From an uncultured Desulfovibrio sp. (GTDB lineage Bacteria > Desulfobacterota > Desulfovibrionia > Desulfovibrionales > Desulfovibrionaceae), in contig NZ_CABSIF010000005.1 of NCBI RefSeq assembly GCF_902477725.1, positions 186,001 through 250,000 on the forward strand: a stretch of DNA of 64,000 bases, written 5' to 3'. The position numbers and the translations under genes were made by a program. Below are positions 54,084 through 63,147 of the stretch, piece by piece. The notes beneath the pieces were generated by a model. It saw only the letters and a list, made by a program, of their open reading frames with translations, ran no database searches and was not told where the DNA came from. Position 1 is the first letter of the stretch, and every line of letters starts with the position of its first letter.

Positions 54084-55208
54084 TTAGCTTCTGAATGCAT
54101 TGCCCAGCGCGTCCGCCGCCATAATGGCCGCAGCTACGCTCTCTTCCGTAATGGGAAAGGGCATGGCGTGGATGGATTCTTCGGGCAGGCAGGCCTTGCG
54201 GGCCACCTTGCGCAGGGCTTCCGGGCTGATGTCCGTGATGCCTATATCGCTCAGGCACACAGGCAGGCCCACTGAGGTGCAAAAACCCAGCACTTCGTCC
54301 AGTTCTTCCGTGGGGGCGTTTTCCAGCACCAGTTGCACCAGCGTGCCAAAAGCGACCTTTTCGCCGTGCAGGTAGGTGTGAGTTTCTTCCAGCGCGGTCA
54401 GGCCATCATGGATGGCGTGGGCTGCCGCCAGACCGCCGCTCTCAAAGCCCAGGCCGGAAAGCAGGGAGTTGGCTTCAATGATGTTTTCCAGCGCTGGCGT
54501 CGCCATCTTGGCCTGACTGGCCAGCACGGCCTTGTAGCCGTCTTCCAGCAGGGTGCGGTAGCAGGTGGCTGCAAGGGCTTGCGCTGCAAGGGTCCCTCTG
54601 GCCGGGGGGCAGTCGCCCGTGCGCGCGCCACAGGGCAGTCCCGCGTTTACGGGGGCGCACGAACGCACGTTGGCCCGCGCCTCGAAATAGGTGGAAAGGG
54701 CATCGCCCATGCCCGACACCAGATAGCGCACCGGCGAAGCGGCAATGATGGAAACATCCATCAGCACCACATCGGGATTGCGGGGAAAATAGGCGTAGTC
54801 TTCCATTTCGCCGTCTGGCGTGTAGATCACCGCAGAATGGCTCGTGGGCGCGTCCGTAGCCGCTGTGGTGGGCACCACAATGACCCCCTGCCCCGCCGCC
54901 ACGCAACGCGCCGTGTCCAGCGCCTTGCCGCCGCCAAGCCCCACGGTGCAGTGACAGGAATGCTGACGCGCCAGCTCACCAAGACGGGCGATTTCAACGC
55001 GCGAGCATTCGCCCTGAAATTCCGTTTCCACAAAGGTCACGCCAAATTTGGCCGCTGTGGCGTCCAGCGTCTGGCGCACCCTGTTCACGCTGCTTTCCGT
55101 GGCTACCAGCAAGGCCTTTGTGCCGTACTGCCGCACAAAATACCCAAGGTTGAGCAGTTCGTTCTCGCCCTGCACATACTTGGACGGACAGATAAACGCT
55201 CTTCTCAT
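54084..55208 (-). CDS. gldA: Glycerol dehydrogenase-like (GldA), iron/zinc alcohol dehydrogenase
   Basis: A 374-residue NAD-dependent polyol dehydrogenase. Metal ligands are in place: Asp in GMGDALSTYFEA, His in AAAHAIHDGL and His in YLHGEKVAFGTL. The NAD-binding GLGGGKALDTAR and PTTAATDAPTSHSA motifs are normal. There is a roughly 20-residue Cys/Pro/Gly-rich insertion near residue 190 (ARANVRSCAPVN...). GCGGAGC precedes the ATG at 55208. It lies 57 bp after ftsY on the same strand but is functionally unrelated. Confidence 0.85.
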   Translation of the reverse strand: MRRAFICPSKYVQGENELLNLGYFVRQYGTKALLVATESSVNRVRQTLDATAAKFGVTFVETEFQGECSRVEIARLGELARQHSCHCTVGLGGGKALDTARCVAAGQGVIVVPTTAATDAPTSHSAVIYTPDGEMEDYAYFPRNPDVVLMDVSIIAASPVRYLVSGMGDALSTYFEARANVRSCAPVNAGLPCGARTGDCPPARGTLAAQALAATCYRTLLEDGYKAVLASQAKMATPALENIIEANSLLSGLGFESGGLAAAHAIHDGLTALEETHTYLHGEKVAFGTLVQLVLENAPTEELDEVLGFCTSVGLPVCLSDIGITDISPEALRKVARKACLPEESIHAMPFPITEESVAAAIMAADALGNAFRS

Positions 55209-55265
55209 GGCATGCTCCGCTTCCGGCAATTGCGCCGGCATTGCAGGTTTGAATCCTGACTGGGC

Positions 55266-56660
55266 CTACGCATCTTCCTTCACACCCAGCAGGGCGCGGG
55301 CATAATCCTCGCCGCTGAAGGGGCGCAGGTCTTCCATTTTTTCGCCAAGGCCCACATAGGTGATGGGCAGGTGATGCTGCATGGCAACGGCAATGGCTAC
55401 GCCGCCCTTGGCCGTGCCGTCGAGCTTGGTGATGATGAGTTCATCAATGCCCGCAGCTTCCTTGAACAGTTTGGTTTGCGAAAGGGCGTTCTGCCCGGTG
55501 GTGGCGTCGATTACCAGAATGGAGCGATGCGGCGCGCCCGCATGCTTTTTGCCCAGCACCTGACGGATCTTGCTCAGCTCTTCCATCAGGTTGACCTTGG
55601 TCTGCAAGCGGCCTGCGGTGTCCACATAGAGCACATCCACACCTTCCTGAAGCGCACGGTCCATAGCCTCGTAAGCCACGGCGGCAGGGTCTGAACCAGC
55701 GGTGCGCGCATGGAACAGCGCCCCCACGCGCCCGGCCCAGACCTGCAACTGCTCAATGGCGGCGGCGCGGAAGGTATCGGCGGCGGCAATCATGACCTTT
55801 TTGCCCTGCATGCGGTCGCGATGGGCCAGCTTGGCAATGGTGGTGGTCTTGCCCACGCCGTTGACGCCGATCATCAGCACAACTTCGGGCTGGTTAACGG
55901 CTGCGATGCGGCGCGGCGCGCGAAAGATCTCTTCCACTTCGGCCATGAGCAGTTGGCGCACTTTGGTGGATTCCGTAACCTTTTCCTTGCGGGCGCGCTC
56001 TTTCAGACGCTCCACCAGTTCAATGGAGGGTTCGTAGCCAAGATCGGCCATGATAAAAAGTTCTTCCAGTTCTTCCCAGAAGGCGTCGTCCAGTTCGCCA
56101 TGCCCGGCAAACAACGCGTCCAGCCCCTTGGAAAACTGCTCGCGGGTACGCGAAAGCCCCTGGCTGATCTTGAGAAACAGGCGGTTGCGCTCGTCCTCTT
56201 CGTCTTCCATATCAAGGGCGAGAGCCAGACGATACTGCAATTCAGAACGGAATTCCTCCACCTGCCGATAATCCATGCGGGCGAGCCATTCCTGAAAATC
56301 ACGCACAAAGTTCTGCGCTTCGGCCTCCGGGGCATCAAGGGCCCGCAGCAAAAAGAACAGACGCTGCCACAACAGGTCGCCCGCCTCATCCACGCCCTCA
56401 AGCACGATGCCAAGCCATACGGAAAGCCGTGGCTCGGCCTCGCGCAGCCGCAGGGTCAGGGCCTCATCAGCGGCAGATGCCGCAAAGGGCTGGGCAGTGG
56501 CTTCTGCCGCAGGTTTCGCAGCAGGTTCTGCAAGGGATTCAGTTGCGGCAACACCAGCTGCGCCTGCATCTGCGCTAATTTCTGCGGGCGCTTCATGCGC
56601 CGCATTGGCCGCATCTTCCGCGCCGCCGAACATTTTTTTTATGGCAGAGAAAAAACCCAT
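55266..56660 (-). CDS. ftsY: Signal recognition particle receptor FtsY
   Basis: A 464-residue SRP receptor GTPase. An acidic Ala/Glu-rich A domain (1-95) binds membrane and SecYEG; the NG domain follows, with GVNGVGKTTTIAKLAH (K271), DTAGRLQTK and TKLDGTAKGG intact. It partners with Ffh to deliver nascent membrane proteins. AAGGAG precedes the ATG. It lies 9 bp after the membrane sensor protein gene, so the two are co-transcribed. Confidence 0.97.
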   Translation of the reverse strand: MGFFSAIKKMFGGAEDAANAAHEAPAEISADAGAAGVAATESLAEPAAKPAAEATAQPFAASAADEALTLRLREAEPRLSVWLGIVLEGVDEAGDLLWQRLFFLLRALDAPEAEAQNFVRDFQEWLARMDYRQVEEFRSELQYRLALALDMEDEEDERNRLFLKISQGLSRTREQFSKGLDALFAGHGELDDAFWEELEELFIMADLGYEPSIELVERLKERARKEKVTESTKVRQLLMAEVEEIFRAPRRIAAVNQPEVVLMIGVNGVGKTTTIAKLAHRDRMQGKKVMIAAADTFRAAAIEQLQVWAGRVGALFHARTAGSDPAAVAYEAMDRALQEGVDVLYVDTAGRLQTKVNLMEELSKIRQVLGKKHAGAPHRSILVIDATTGQNALSQTKLFKEAAGIDELIITKLDGTAKGGVAIAVAMQHHLPITYVGLGEKMEDLRPFSGEDYARALLGVKEDA

Positions 56661-56669
56661 ATGATCTCC

Positions 56670-57812
56670 TTATCTTCCGCCCTCTTGCACCGAGGGTTTG
56701 CTTTCCTTGCGGGCCGTTTGTGTTTCCAGCGCTCCCAGCACTTCGCGCAACGCCAGCACGCATTCTTCCACGGCCAGAGCCGCAGAAGCGGCGTCTGTAT
56801 CATTCACGGCCCACTGCATTGCATGCGCGGTAGAGGCCAGCCGCTCCGCGCCCACGCAGGGCGCTGCTTTTTCAAGAATCCGCCCAAGGCGGCACAGGTT
56901 ATCGGCATCTTCCAGCGCATAGAGGCGCAGCAGTAGATCAGGGGCAGGGGCAAACGTTCTGCCGAACATGCCCGCCGTAACGCGCCAGGCTTCGGGGCGG
57001 CGCAACAAAAAGGCCCGCCCAAGCTCGGCGCTCACAACAGCCCCGGCTGCGATATCTTCGCTCAGGGGCGCGGCGCTTCCGCCCTGCGCCTCTGCGGCTG
57101 GCTGCGGTGATGCCTCATGACTGCGGGCTGTATTATCACCAGCGGAGCCTGATTCAAAAATATCTGCAAAGCCTGGCTCCGGGGATGCCACAGAAGACGA
57201 ATCCGCAGCAGGTTCGCCGGACGCCGCAGTGCCGTGCGGCGCGGTACGCTCCAGCAGCAAAGCTTTCAGCCGCGCCAGATCTCCCCAGTGCCAGAACAGG
57301 GCCAGCAAGACCAGGGTTGAAAACAGGGCGGAAAGGCAAAAACGCGCCACTTCCCGCCGGGCCTTCAGGGCCAGGTCTTCATCAGTAATGCGGGGCGAAA
57401 GGTACACTTCCACCGACCCCACGGGGCGGCCTTCCATCTTGAGCGGATTCATGCCCTGCACGCTGTTTTCCGCAATTTCATCGTCCCAGGGAATGGGTTC
57501 CCACTGGTAGTTGCGCCGCTGCCCTTCCAGCATGCCACGCGGTGTCTGCACCTTGATGGCGTAAATGGATTCATCGGTCATGGCCGCCATAACAATGGTG
57601 CGCGCGGTCAGTTCGTCCAGCTCCCAGGCGGGCAGGGAAAGCAGCGCCGCCAGTTGCGCTGCGGTACGTCCGGCCTCGCTGCCAAGGCGGTTTTCCGCCT
57701 CCTGCCTGTCCTCATTGACATTCCAGACGCCAAGCAGCAGGAACAGCAGCAAGGCCGCCCCCCATGCAGCCAGGGCAAGTCTGCGTCGCAGAACGTGAGA
57801 GATATTGGGCAT
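56670..57812 (-). CDS. Membrane protein with periplasmic sensor region and Hpt-like C-terminus
   Basis: About 380 residues from ATG 57812 (57869, overlapping murJ, is possible; neither has a clear ribosome binding site). One membrane helix (residues 13-32), a periplasmic region of about 130 residues with AENRLGSEAGRTAAQLAALLSLPAWELDELTART, as in CHASE/double-Cache sensors, a second helix (about 165-185), an acidic low-complexity stretch, then a helical C-terminus (about 270-365) with a single His in STAHAMQWAV resembling an Hpt domain. No HAMP, kinase or GGDEF is present. It sits between murJ and ftsY. A phosphorelay role is speculative. Confidence 0.6.
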   Translation of the reverse strand: MPNISHVLRRRLALAAWGAALLLFLLLGVWNVNEDRQEAENRLGSEAGRTAAQLAALLSLPAWELDELTARTIVMAAMTDESIYAIKVQTPRGMLEGQRRNYQWEPIPWDDEIAENSVQGMNPLKMEGRPVGSVEVYLSPRITDEDLALKARREVARFCLSALFSTLVLLALFWHWGDLARLKALLLERTAPHGTAASGEPAADSSSVASPEPGFADIFESGSAGDNTARSHEASPQPAAEAQGGSAAPLSEDIAAGAVVSAELGRAFLLRRPEAWRVTAGMFGRTFAPAPDLLLRLYALEDADNLCRLGRILEKAAPCVGAERLASTAHAMQWAVNDTDAASAALAVEECVLALREVLGALETQTARKESKPSVQEGGR

Positions 57813-57846
57813 ATGCTTTGCCGCGAGAGCCACGCCCCCGCGCTCC

Positions 57847-59610
57847 TTACTGTTGGTGTGGTCTGCCATGCAGACGGTGCGCCAGTGCGCTGGCAGCCGC
57901 AAGGGCATCAGCATCGCGCAGAACAAACAGACAAACAGCCCAGGCCGTTGCGCCGCCAGTAATGGCAAGGGCAAGCCCCAACCAGATGCCGCGCCCGTGC
58001 AGCAGTTCCAGCAATTGCCACGCGGCAAGGGCCGTGGCCGCAGCAGCGGCACATTGACGCAGTACCGCACACGCCGAAGGCAGACATGCGCTGGCGGATG
58101 CCGCGCCAGCGGAACTTTTTTTCAGCGCCCTGCCCAGAATGCACAGCAAAAAGCCGCATTGCAGCCACAAGCCAAGGCTTACGGCCAGTGCCGGAGCCAT
58201 GACGCCAAGACTGCCCGAAAGACTATGGACCAGTGCGGCCCCGACCGCAAGCGTAGCAACCACGGCCCACACAGCGCTGACCGCCGTGCGCCGCACCTCG
58301 CCCAGCGCGTTGCAGGCCGCCAGCAGGGAGCGGTTGACGGCAAAGGCGGGCAGACCAGGCAAATAGGCCCACAGGGCGAGACCTGTCTCGTAAGCCGCAT
58401 TGTCGCCAAAGGCGCCGTGCCGCAGCAGACCTTCCACCAGACGCGGCCCCACGGCCCACAATCCTGTGGCGGCGGGCAGGCTCAGCAGCAGGGTCAAACG
58501 CAGGGCCGTGCGCAACTGATCCGAAAAAAGCGAAAATTCTCTGGCAGCTGCAAGGCGGCTTAATGTGGGCAGACTTGCCATGCCCAGACACACGCCCACC
58601 AGTCCAAGGGGCAGTTCAAGCAGGCGTTCGGCATAGTAGAGAGCAGCCACCTGCCCTCGGCCCAGGCTGGACGCCAGCGACATGGCTGCCAGCATGGCAA
58701 GTTGCGGTGCGGATGCCCCAAGCAGGCCCGCGGGCAGACGGCCAAGGCAGTTCCAGGCAAGGGATGCCGCGCGCTTTTGCAGCGAGGATTCGTTCCCGCC
58801 TGCGTTACCCTGCGCGATATCCGGCCCTTCGTCAGGCCCGGCTTTACGCAAAGGCAGCAAACGCCGCACTGCCAGCCACTGCGCCAGCCATTGCGCAATA
58901 CCGCCGCAAAGCATGCCCACAGCCAGAGCTGGAGCCGCAGGCAGCAGGCCCAAGGCAGCCGCTCCTGCAAAACACAGAATGACAATATTAAACAGGGCAG
59001 GAGAAACAGCGGGCAGCCAGAACACGCCAAGGCTGTGCAAAATGGCCATGCCCAGAGCAGCCATGCCCGCCGCCAGCGTATAGGGCAGGCAGATGCGCAG
59101 CAGGTATATGGCCTCCTGCCGTTCCGGCCCATAAAAACCGGGAGCCAGAATATCAGTAAGCCATGGGGTGGCCACCAGCCCAAGCACTGTGAGCAGGGTC
59201 AGCACAAGGCCAAGCCTCACGGCCAGAGCGCGGGCCAGCAGGCGCATACTGCGGCTGCGCTCTGGCCCCACAGCATGGTCGGGCGATGCGCCCATGCGCT
59301 CCAGATGCACAAGGCTTGCCGTCAGGGTCATGGAAAGCGAGCCTTCGCCCAGCATGCGGCGCAGCACATGGGGCAGCCGCATGGCAGCCACCAGTGCGTC
59401 GGCGGCAGCGCCGCCGCCCACAAGCCAGGCCATGCTCATATCGCGCAAAAGGCCAAGCACACGCGAAACAAGGGCAAAGCCGCCCAAAAGGGCCGCCGTG
59501 CGCGCAATGCCGCCAGAATGCCCGGGGCCGTGCTCGGCAGGGCCAGAAGCGCAAGACGGGGAGGATTCCCCACCCTTGCCGTGCGCGCAGCCGCTTTCAG
59601 AAGCGATCAT
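57847..59610 (-). CDS. murJ: Lipid II flippase MurJ
   Basis: A 587-residue MOP-family membrane protein with about 14 helices. The MurJ signature RVLGLLRDMSMAWLVGGGAAADALVAAMRLPHVLRRMLGEGSL is at residues 50-93 and carries the Arg/Gly-rich first loop. It moves lipid II across the membrane for peptidoglycan synthesis. The N-terminal 35 residues are polar and lack homology. GAGGAAC precedes the ATG. Its 3' end lies 34 bp before the presumed start of the next gene or overlaps it. Confidence 0.93.
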   Translation of the reverse strand: MIASESGCAHGKGGESSPSCASGPAEHGPGHSGGIARTAALLGGFALVSRVLGLLRDMSMAWLVGGGAAADALVAAMRLPHVLRRMLGEGSLSMTLTASLVHLERMGASPDHAVGPERSRSMRLLARALAVRLGLVLTLLTVLGLVATPWLTDILAPGFYGPERQEAIYLLRICLPYTLAAGMAALGMAILHSLGVFWLPAVSPALFNIVILCFAGAAALGLLPAAPALAVGMLCGGIAQWLAQWLAVRRLLPLRKAGPDEGPDIAQGNAGGNESSLQKRAASLAWNCLGRLPAGLLGASAPQLAMLAAMSLASSLGRGQVAALYYAERLLELPLGLVGVCLGMASLPTLSRLAAAREFSLFSDQLRTALRLTLLLSLPAATGLWAVGPRLVEGLLRHGAFGDNAAYETGLALWAYLPGLPAFAVNRSLLAACNALGEVRRTAVSAVWAVVATLAVGAALVHSLSGSLGVMAPALAVSLGLWLQCGFLLCILGRALKKSSAGAASASACLPSACAVLRQCAAAAATALAAWQLLELLHGRGIWLGLALAITGGATAWAVCLFVLRDADALAAASALAHRLHGRPHQQ

Positions 59611-59721
59611 TGTTCCTCGTTTCAGCCATGCAAAAAATCAGGGCAGCGCGCCACCGGCAGTTCTGGGCGCGCTCACGTCAAAACAAGTGGCCTGCAAGCT
59701 GTTTGCAACAAAGATATTCCA

Positions 59722-59766
59722 CTTCCGGCGGCGCTAGGCTTTTAACAGCCCTTGTGCCGCCGGAAG
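59722..59766 (-). terminator. Hairpin after queF
   Basis: CTTCCGGCGGC (59722-59732) pairs with GCCGCCGGAAG (59756-59766); 11-bp stem, 23-base loop, in the gap between queF and murJ. The long loop and lack of a T tract make termination uncertain. Confidence 0.45.
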
Positions 59767-59780
59767 CAAAAGTGTTACAG

Positions 59781-60284
59781 CTACGGGCGGTGCGGATCGG
59801 GTTCGGACTTCCACGCAGCCACGGCTTCACGCACAAGGCGGTTCTGCTCTTCGGGCATGGTGTCCTTGAAGGTTTCGGCAAACACGTGGATGCGCGTGCC
59901 GCCGCGCGGCGCAAACAGCCCCTTGACACGGCACCAGCAGGGATTGAGCAGGGTGCGCAGGTCTTCCAGCACGTTGTTGGTGATGGTTTCCATAAACGAC
60001 TGGTGATTGCGGAAGGCGAACATATAGAGCTTGAAGCTCTTGGATTCCACGCACAGCTCGTCAGGAATGTACTCTACCGTGATGGTGCCGCAGTCAGGCT
60101 GGCCGGTCACCGGGCAGAGCGAGGTAAATTCGGGAAAGCTGATGCTGATCACATAGGGGCGCTGGGGAAAGCAGTTGGGAAAGGCCTCCAGCAGGGCTAC
60201 GCTGGGGCCGCCCTCCGGGGACTGAAGGCGGCCTGTGCCAAGAACCTTCAGGTCCTGGGTCTGATCCTGGCTGCGGGTACTCAT
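59781..60284 (-). CDS. queF: 7-cyano-7-deazaguanine reductase QueF
   Basis: A 167-residue short-type QueF, which reduces preQ0 to preQ1 with NADPH in queuosine biosynthesis. The nucleophile C57 and acid D64 lie in EFTSLCPVTGQPD, and the substrate/NADPH motif ESKSFKLYMFAFRNH follows. AAGGAGT precedes the ATG. No preQ1 riboswitch was seen upstream; other que genes are not near. Confidence 0.95.
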   Translation of the reverse strand: MSTRSQDQTQDLKVLGTGRLQSPEGGPSVALLEAFPNCFPQRPYVISISFPEFTSLCPVTGQPDCGTITVEYIPDELCVESKSFKLYMFAFRNHQSFMETITNNVLEDLRTLLNPCWCRVKGLFAPRGGTRIHVFAETFKDTMPEEQNRLVREAVAAWKSEPDPHRP

Positions 60285-60497
60285 GGGGATACTCCTTAAA
60301 ATACACGGAAATGACGCTGCCGTACAGCGTTGGGGGGCCGCCGGGGCGGCGGACGCGCCATGCGCAGGCGAAAGGCCTCACTGGCTGCGCAAACGCAGGC
60401 GCGTATCAGACTTGTAACCCATTGCGCTTACGGCTACAATAATCTATTGCCCACTCCAATCCGATACCAGCCATCGGCCAGTTCCCCGGAGCAACGT

Positions 60498-61331
60498 ATG
60501 AACATCCTGCTGCACGTACACGCCTGCAAGCGGGGCCAATGTCTGCCCCTGCTGCCTGTTGCCGCCACGGATACCGATTTTTGCCGCAGCCACGGCCTCA
60601 TGATGCCCGAGCCATGGGCAATGCCCCACCTGCGGGTGGGCACATGCTTTTGCGGGGCCTGCGGCACAGCCCTGCTCAAGGTTACAGGGCGCGCCTGGAT
60701 GCCCCTGCCGCCCAACACTGCACCCCCCGGCGGCAACGGGGAGGAGCCGTGGCAGGCGAGCCACGCGGTGCAGTGCCTGTTTTTGACTGCTCTGACGGAT
60801 CTGCCCGAAGGCCCGCTGGAAGTAACCGCCAGAAAAACCGGCTACAGCCTTGCCTGGATAACCCTGTCGGACAAAGGCGCGCGCGGCCAGCGGCTGGATT
60901 TGAGCGGCCCCGCCATTGCTGAAATGGTCGGCTCCGCCATGCCGCTGAGCCACAGCCAGGGATTTTTGCTGCCGGATGAAGCCGCGCAACTGCGCGCCCT
61001 GCTGACGGAGCTTGCCCTGAGCCAGGGTTTTGACCTTATATGCACCACCGGCGGCACCGGGCTTTCGGCGCGTGATATCACGCCGCAAACCACTGCCGCC
61101 CTGCTCGATACGCCCTTGCCGGGCTTTACTCAGGCCATGCTGGCCGCCAGCCTTGCCAAAACGCCCCACGCGGTTATTTCGCGCGCGGCAGCGGGCACAC
61201 TGGGGCAAAGCATCATCATCAACCTGCCGGGCAGCCGCAAGGCCGTTGTGGAAAACCTTGCCGCCGTACTGCCCGCCCTGCCCCACGCCCTTGCCAAATT
61301 GCAGGGCGACCCCGCCGACTGCGGCGGTTAA
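60498..61331 (+). CDS. moaB: MoaB/MogA-family molybdopterin protein with N-terminal extension
   Basis: A 277-residue protein. The C-terminal about 160 residues are a MogA/MoaB domain with the ICTTGGTGLSARDITPQTT signature that binds molybdopterin for adenylation. The N-terminal about 110 residues are unusual: HACKRGQCLP, then TCFCGACG, that is a Cys-rich (possibly metal-binding) region. Molybdenum cofactor serves formate dehydrogenases in this group. GGAG precedes the ATG at 60498, and the mqnP-like gene is 9 bases downstream. Confidence 0.85.
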   Translation: MNILLHVHACKRGQCLPLLPVAATDTDFCRSHGLMMPEPWAMPHLRVGTCFCGACGTALLKVTGRAWMPLPPNTAPPGGNGEEPWQASHAVQCLFLTALTDLPEGPLEVTARKTGYSLAWITLSDKGARGQRLDLSGPAIAEMVGSAMPLSHSQGFLLPDEAAQLRALLTELALSQGFDLICTTGGTGLSARDITPQTTAALLDTPLPGFTQAMLAASLAKTPHAVISRAAAGTLGQSIIINLPGSRKAVVENLAAVLPALPHALAKLQGDPADCGG

Positions 61332-61340
61332 GGAGAACAC

Positions 61341-62234
61341 ATGGGCTTTTTTCCGCGTTCCGGCATGAGGCTTTCCACGCCTTTTGGCCAGTTTGGCGAC
61401 ATTTGCCGGATGATCAAGATTGAACATTCCATTTTTGCGCTGCCCTACGCCTGGGCAGGGGCGGTATTGGCAGCACGCGGCTTGCCCTCTGCGCGCAGCC
61501 TGATTTTTCTGACCATCAGCATGATCGCGGCGCGCTCATTCGCCATGGCCTTCAACCGGCTGGCCGATCTGCCCTTTGACCGCGACAACCCGCGCACACA
61601 GGGTCGCCCCCTGGTAACGGGCGTTATCAGCAAGGGGCAGACATGGGCCTTCTGCGCGCTCATGGCAGTTATCTTTATTGCCTCCTGCGCGGCGCTGAAC
61701 ACTGTCTGCCTGTGGCTTTCCGTGCCTGCGCTGCTCTTTGCGGCCATATACAGCCTGCTTAAGCGCTTTACGGCCCTGTGCCACTTCTGGCTGGGCGCGA
61801 CGCTGGGTCTTGCCCCGCTGGCTGGCTGGCTTTCGGTCAATCCCGCAAGCCTTGGCCTTGCGGCTGTGCTGCTGTTCTGGGCTGTTACCTTTTGGGTGGC
61901 GGCATTTGACATTTACTATGCATTTCAGGACATGGATTTTGACGTGGCCTTTGAGCTGCATTCCGTGCCTGCTTCTTTTGGGCCGGATACGGCCCTGACG
62001 CTGGCCGCGTTTTCGCACGCCATGACGTCCATCTTTCTGCTGCTGGCGGGCTTTGCCGCCGGGCTTTCCTGGCCATGGTACGTGGTGTGGTTCGGCATCA
62101 GCGTCATGCTGCTTGTGGAGCACAGGCTCATGAAGCCGCAGGATCTGCGCCATGTGAACACGGCCTTTTTTACCATCAACGGCATCATTTCGCCGGTCGT
62201 GCTGGCTGGCGTGTTGCTGGGCATCTATATCTGA
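61341..62234 (+). CDS. mqnP: UbiA-family prenyltransferase, MqnP-like
   Basis: A 297-residue membrane enzyme with about 8 helices. The first aspartate-rich motif AFNRLADLPFDRDNPRTQGRPL and the second motif (FDIYYAFQDMDFD) coordinate prenyl diphosphate. The pattern N-R-x2-D-x3-D-x-x-N-P-R-T matches the MqnP prenyltransferases of the futalosine menaquinone route better than UbiA of ubiquinone synthesis. Sulfate reducers use menaquinone. AAGGAG precedes the ATG. Confidence 0.85.
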   Translation: MGFFPRSGMRLSTPFGQFGDICRMIKIEHSIFALPYAWAGAVLAARGLPSARSLIFLTISMIAARSFAMAFNRLADLPFDRDNPRTQGRPLVTGVISKGQTWAFCALMAVIFIASCAALNTVCLWLSVPALLFAAIYSLLKRFTALCHFWLGATLGLAPLAGWLSVNPASLGLAAVLLFWAVTFWVAAFDIYYAFQDMDFDVAFELHSVPASFGPDTALTLAAFSHAMTSIFLLLAGFAAGLSWPWYVVWFGISVMLLVEHRLMKPQDLRHVNTAFFTINGIISPVVLAGVLLGIYI

Positions 62235-62244
62235 CGGAGAGGCA

Positions 62245-62838
62245 ATGCCGCGCAAAAAACAGTACCAATGGAAATCCAGCGACGAGGCGGAAGGCTTTGA
62301 CTTGCCGCCCAGCCGCTCTGAAAAAAAACGCCAGAGCCTTGCCCTGCAAAACATGGGCGAAGAGCTGACGCGCCTTGGCCCGCAGGAAGTCAAAAACCTT
62401 GACCTGCCCGCAGACCTCAGGGAAGCGCTGCAACTTTACGCCCGCATAGGCGACCACGAAGGCCGCCGCCGCCAGATGCAGTTTATTGGCCGCGTCATGC
62501 GCGAGATTGACCCCGCGCCCATCCGCGCCATGCTGGATGCCCGTCGCGAGGTCTCAGCAGCAGCCACCGCGGCCCTGCATCAGGCAGAGCAGTGGCGCGA
62601 CCGCCTGCTGAGCGCTGACCAGGGAGAACTTGCGGGCCTGGTGGCAACCCTGCTGACCGCAAGGGCACTGCCAGAGCAGGACGCAGAAGAGCCAGAGGCC
62701 ACGGGCAAGGCCGCTCTGCCAAGCCAGGATGAACTCATGACCATGACCCTTGCCGCCCGCAAGGAAACTGCGGAGAACACCTCCCCGCAGGCCCGGCGCG
62801 CGCTTTTTCGCGCCATCCACGGCATGCTGAAGGCGTAA
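62245..62838 (+). CDS. darP: Ribosome-associated protein DarP (YjgA, DUF615)
   Basis: A 197-residue basic protein. The PPSRSEKKRQSLALQNMGEELTRL block is the conserved N-terminal signature of DarP, which assists late 50S ribosome subunit assembly. An acidic Glu-rich insertion (about 145-155) precedes the C-terminal LAARKETAENTSPQARRALFRAIH helix. It starts 10 bases after the mqnP-like gene and ends shortly before tRNA-Thr. Confidence 0.9.
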   Translation: MPRKKQYQWKSSDEAEGFDLPPSRSEKKRQSLALQNMGEELTRLGPQEVKNLDLPADLREALQLYARIGDHEGRRRQMQFIGRVMREIDPAPIRAMLDARREVSAAATAALHQAEQWRDRLLSADQGELAGLVATLLTARALPEQDAEEPEATGKAALPSQDELMTMTLAARKETAENTSPQARRALFRAIHGMLKA

Positions 62839-62904
62839 TCCCGGTGATTTTGGCCTTCCAACCCTGTGCTTTTTCATAAAAATAAAAAAATTGCGCAGGA
62901 ATGC

Positions 62905-62933
62905 TTGACGATCACCTACGGTTAGGATAGAAG
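62905..62933 (+). promoter_or_regulatory. Predicted promoter of tRNA-Thr
   Basis: TTGACG (62905-62910), 17 bases, TAGAAG (62928-62933); the tRNA begins 17 bases later. Confidence 0.55.
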
Positions 62934-62949
62934 CTTTCTTCGTTGCTAC

Positions 62950-63025
62950 GCCCTTGTAGCTCAGTCGGTAGAGTGCATCCTTGGTAAGGATGAGGTCAGC
63001 AGTTCAATCCTGCTCAAGGGCTCCA
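62950..63025 (+). tRNA. tRNA-Thr (anticodon GGT)
   Basis: A 76-base cloverleaf with encoded CCA end. The acceptor stem GCCCTTG pairs with CAAGGGC; the anticodon stem CATCC/GGATG closes a TTGGTAA loop with anticodon GGT (62983-62985) reading ACC and ACU; the T-arm has GTTCAATCC. Its own promoter and terminator flank it. Confidence 0.97.
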
Positions 63026-63034
63026 CAAAGAATC

Positions 63035-63070
63035 AAAGGACTTACGGAGAAATCCGCAAGTCCTTTTTTT
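63035..63070 (+). terminator. Terminator after tRNA-Thr
   Basis: AAAGGACTT/AAGTCCTTT (63035-63043 with 63058-63066) plus inner CGGA/TCCG and a long T tract. Confidence 0.92.
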
Positions 63071-63147
63071 TATATCCCCGCCTGCCAGAGATTTCAGACA
63101 AAAAAAGCCGCCCCTGCGGACGGCCAAAACCTGTATACATCTGCACA

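Noticed and set aside
62950..63025. tRNA-Thr as an attachment site for the phage-derived cluster
   Set aside because: It is about 15 kb from the cluster with intact housekeeping operons between, and no integrase adjoins it.
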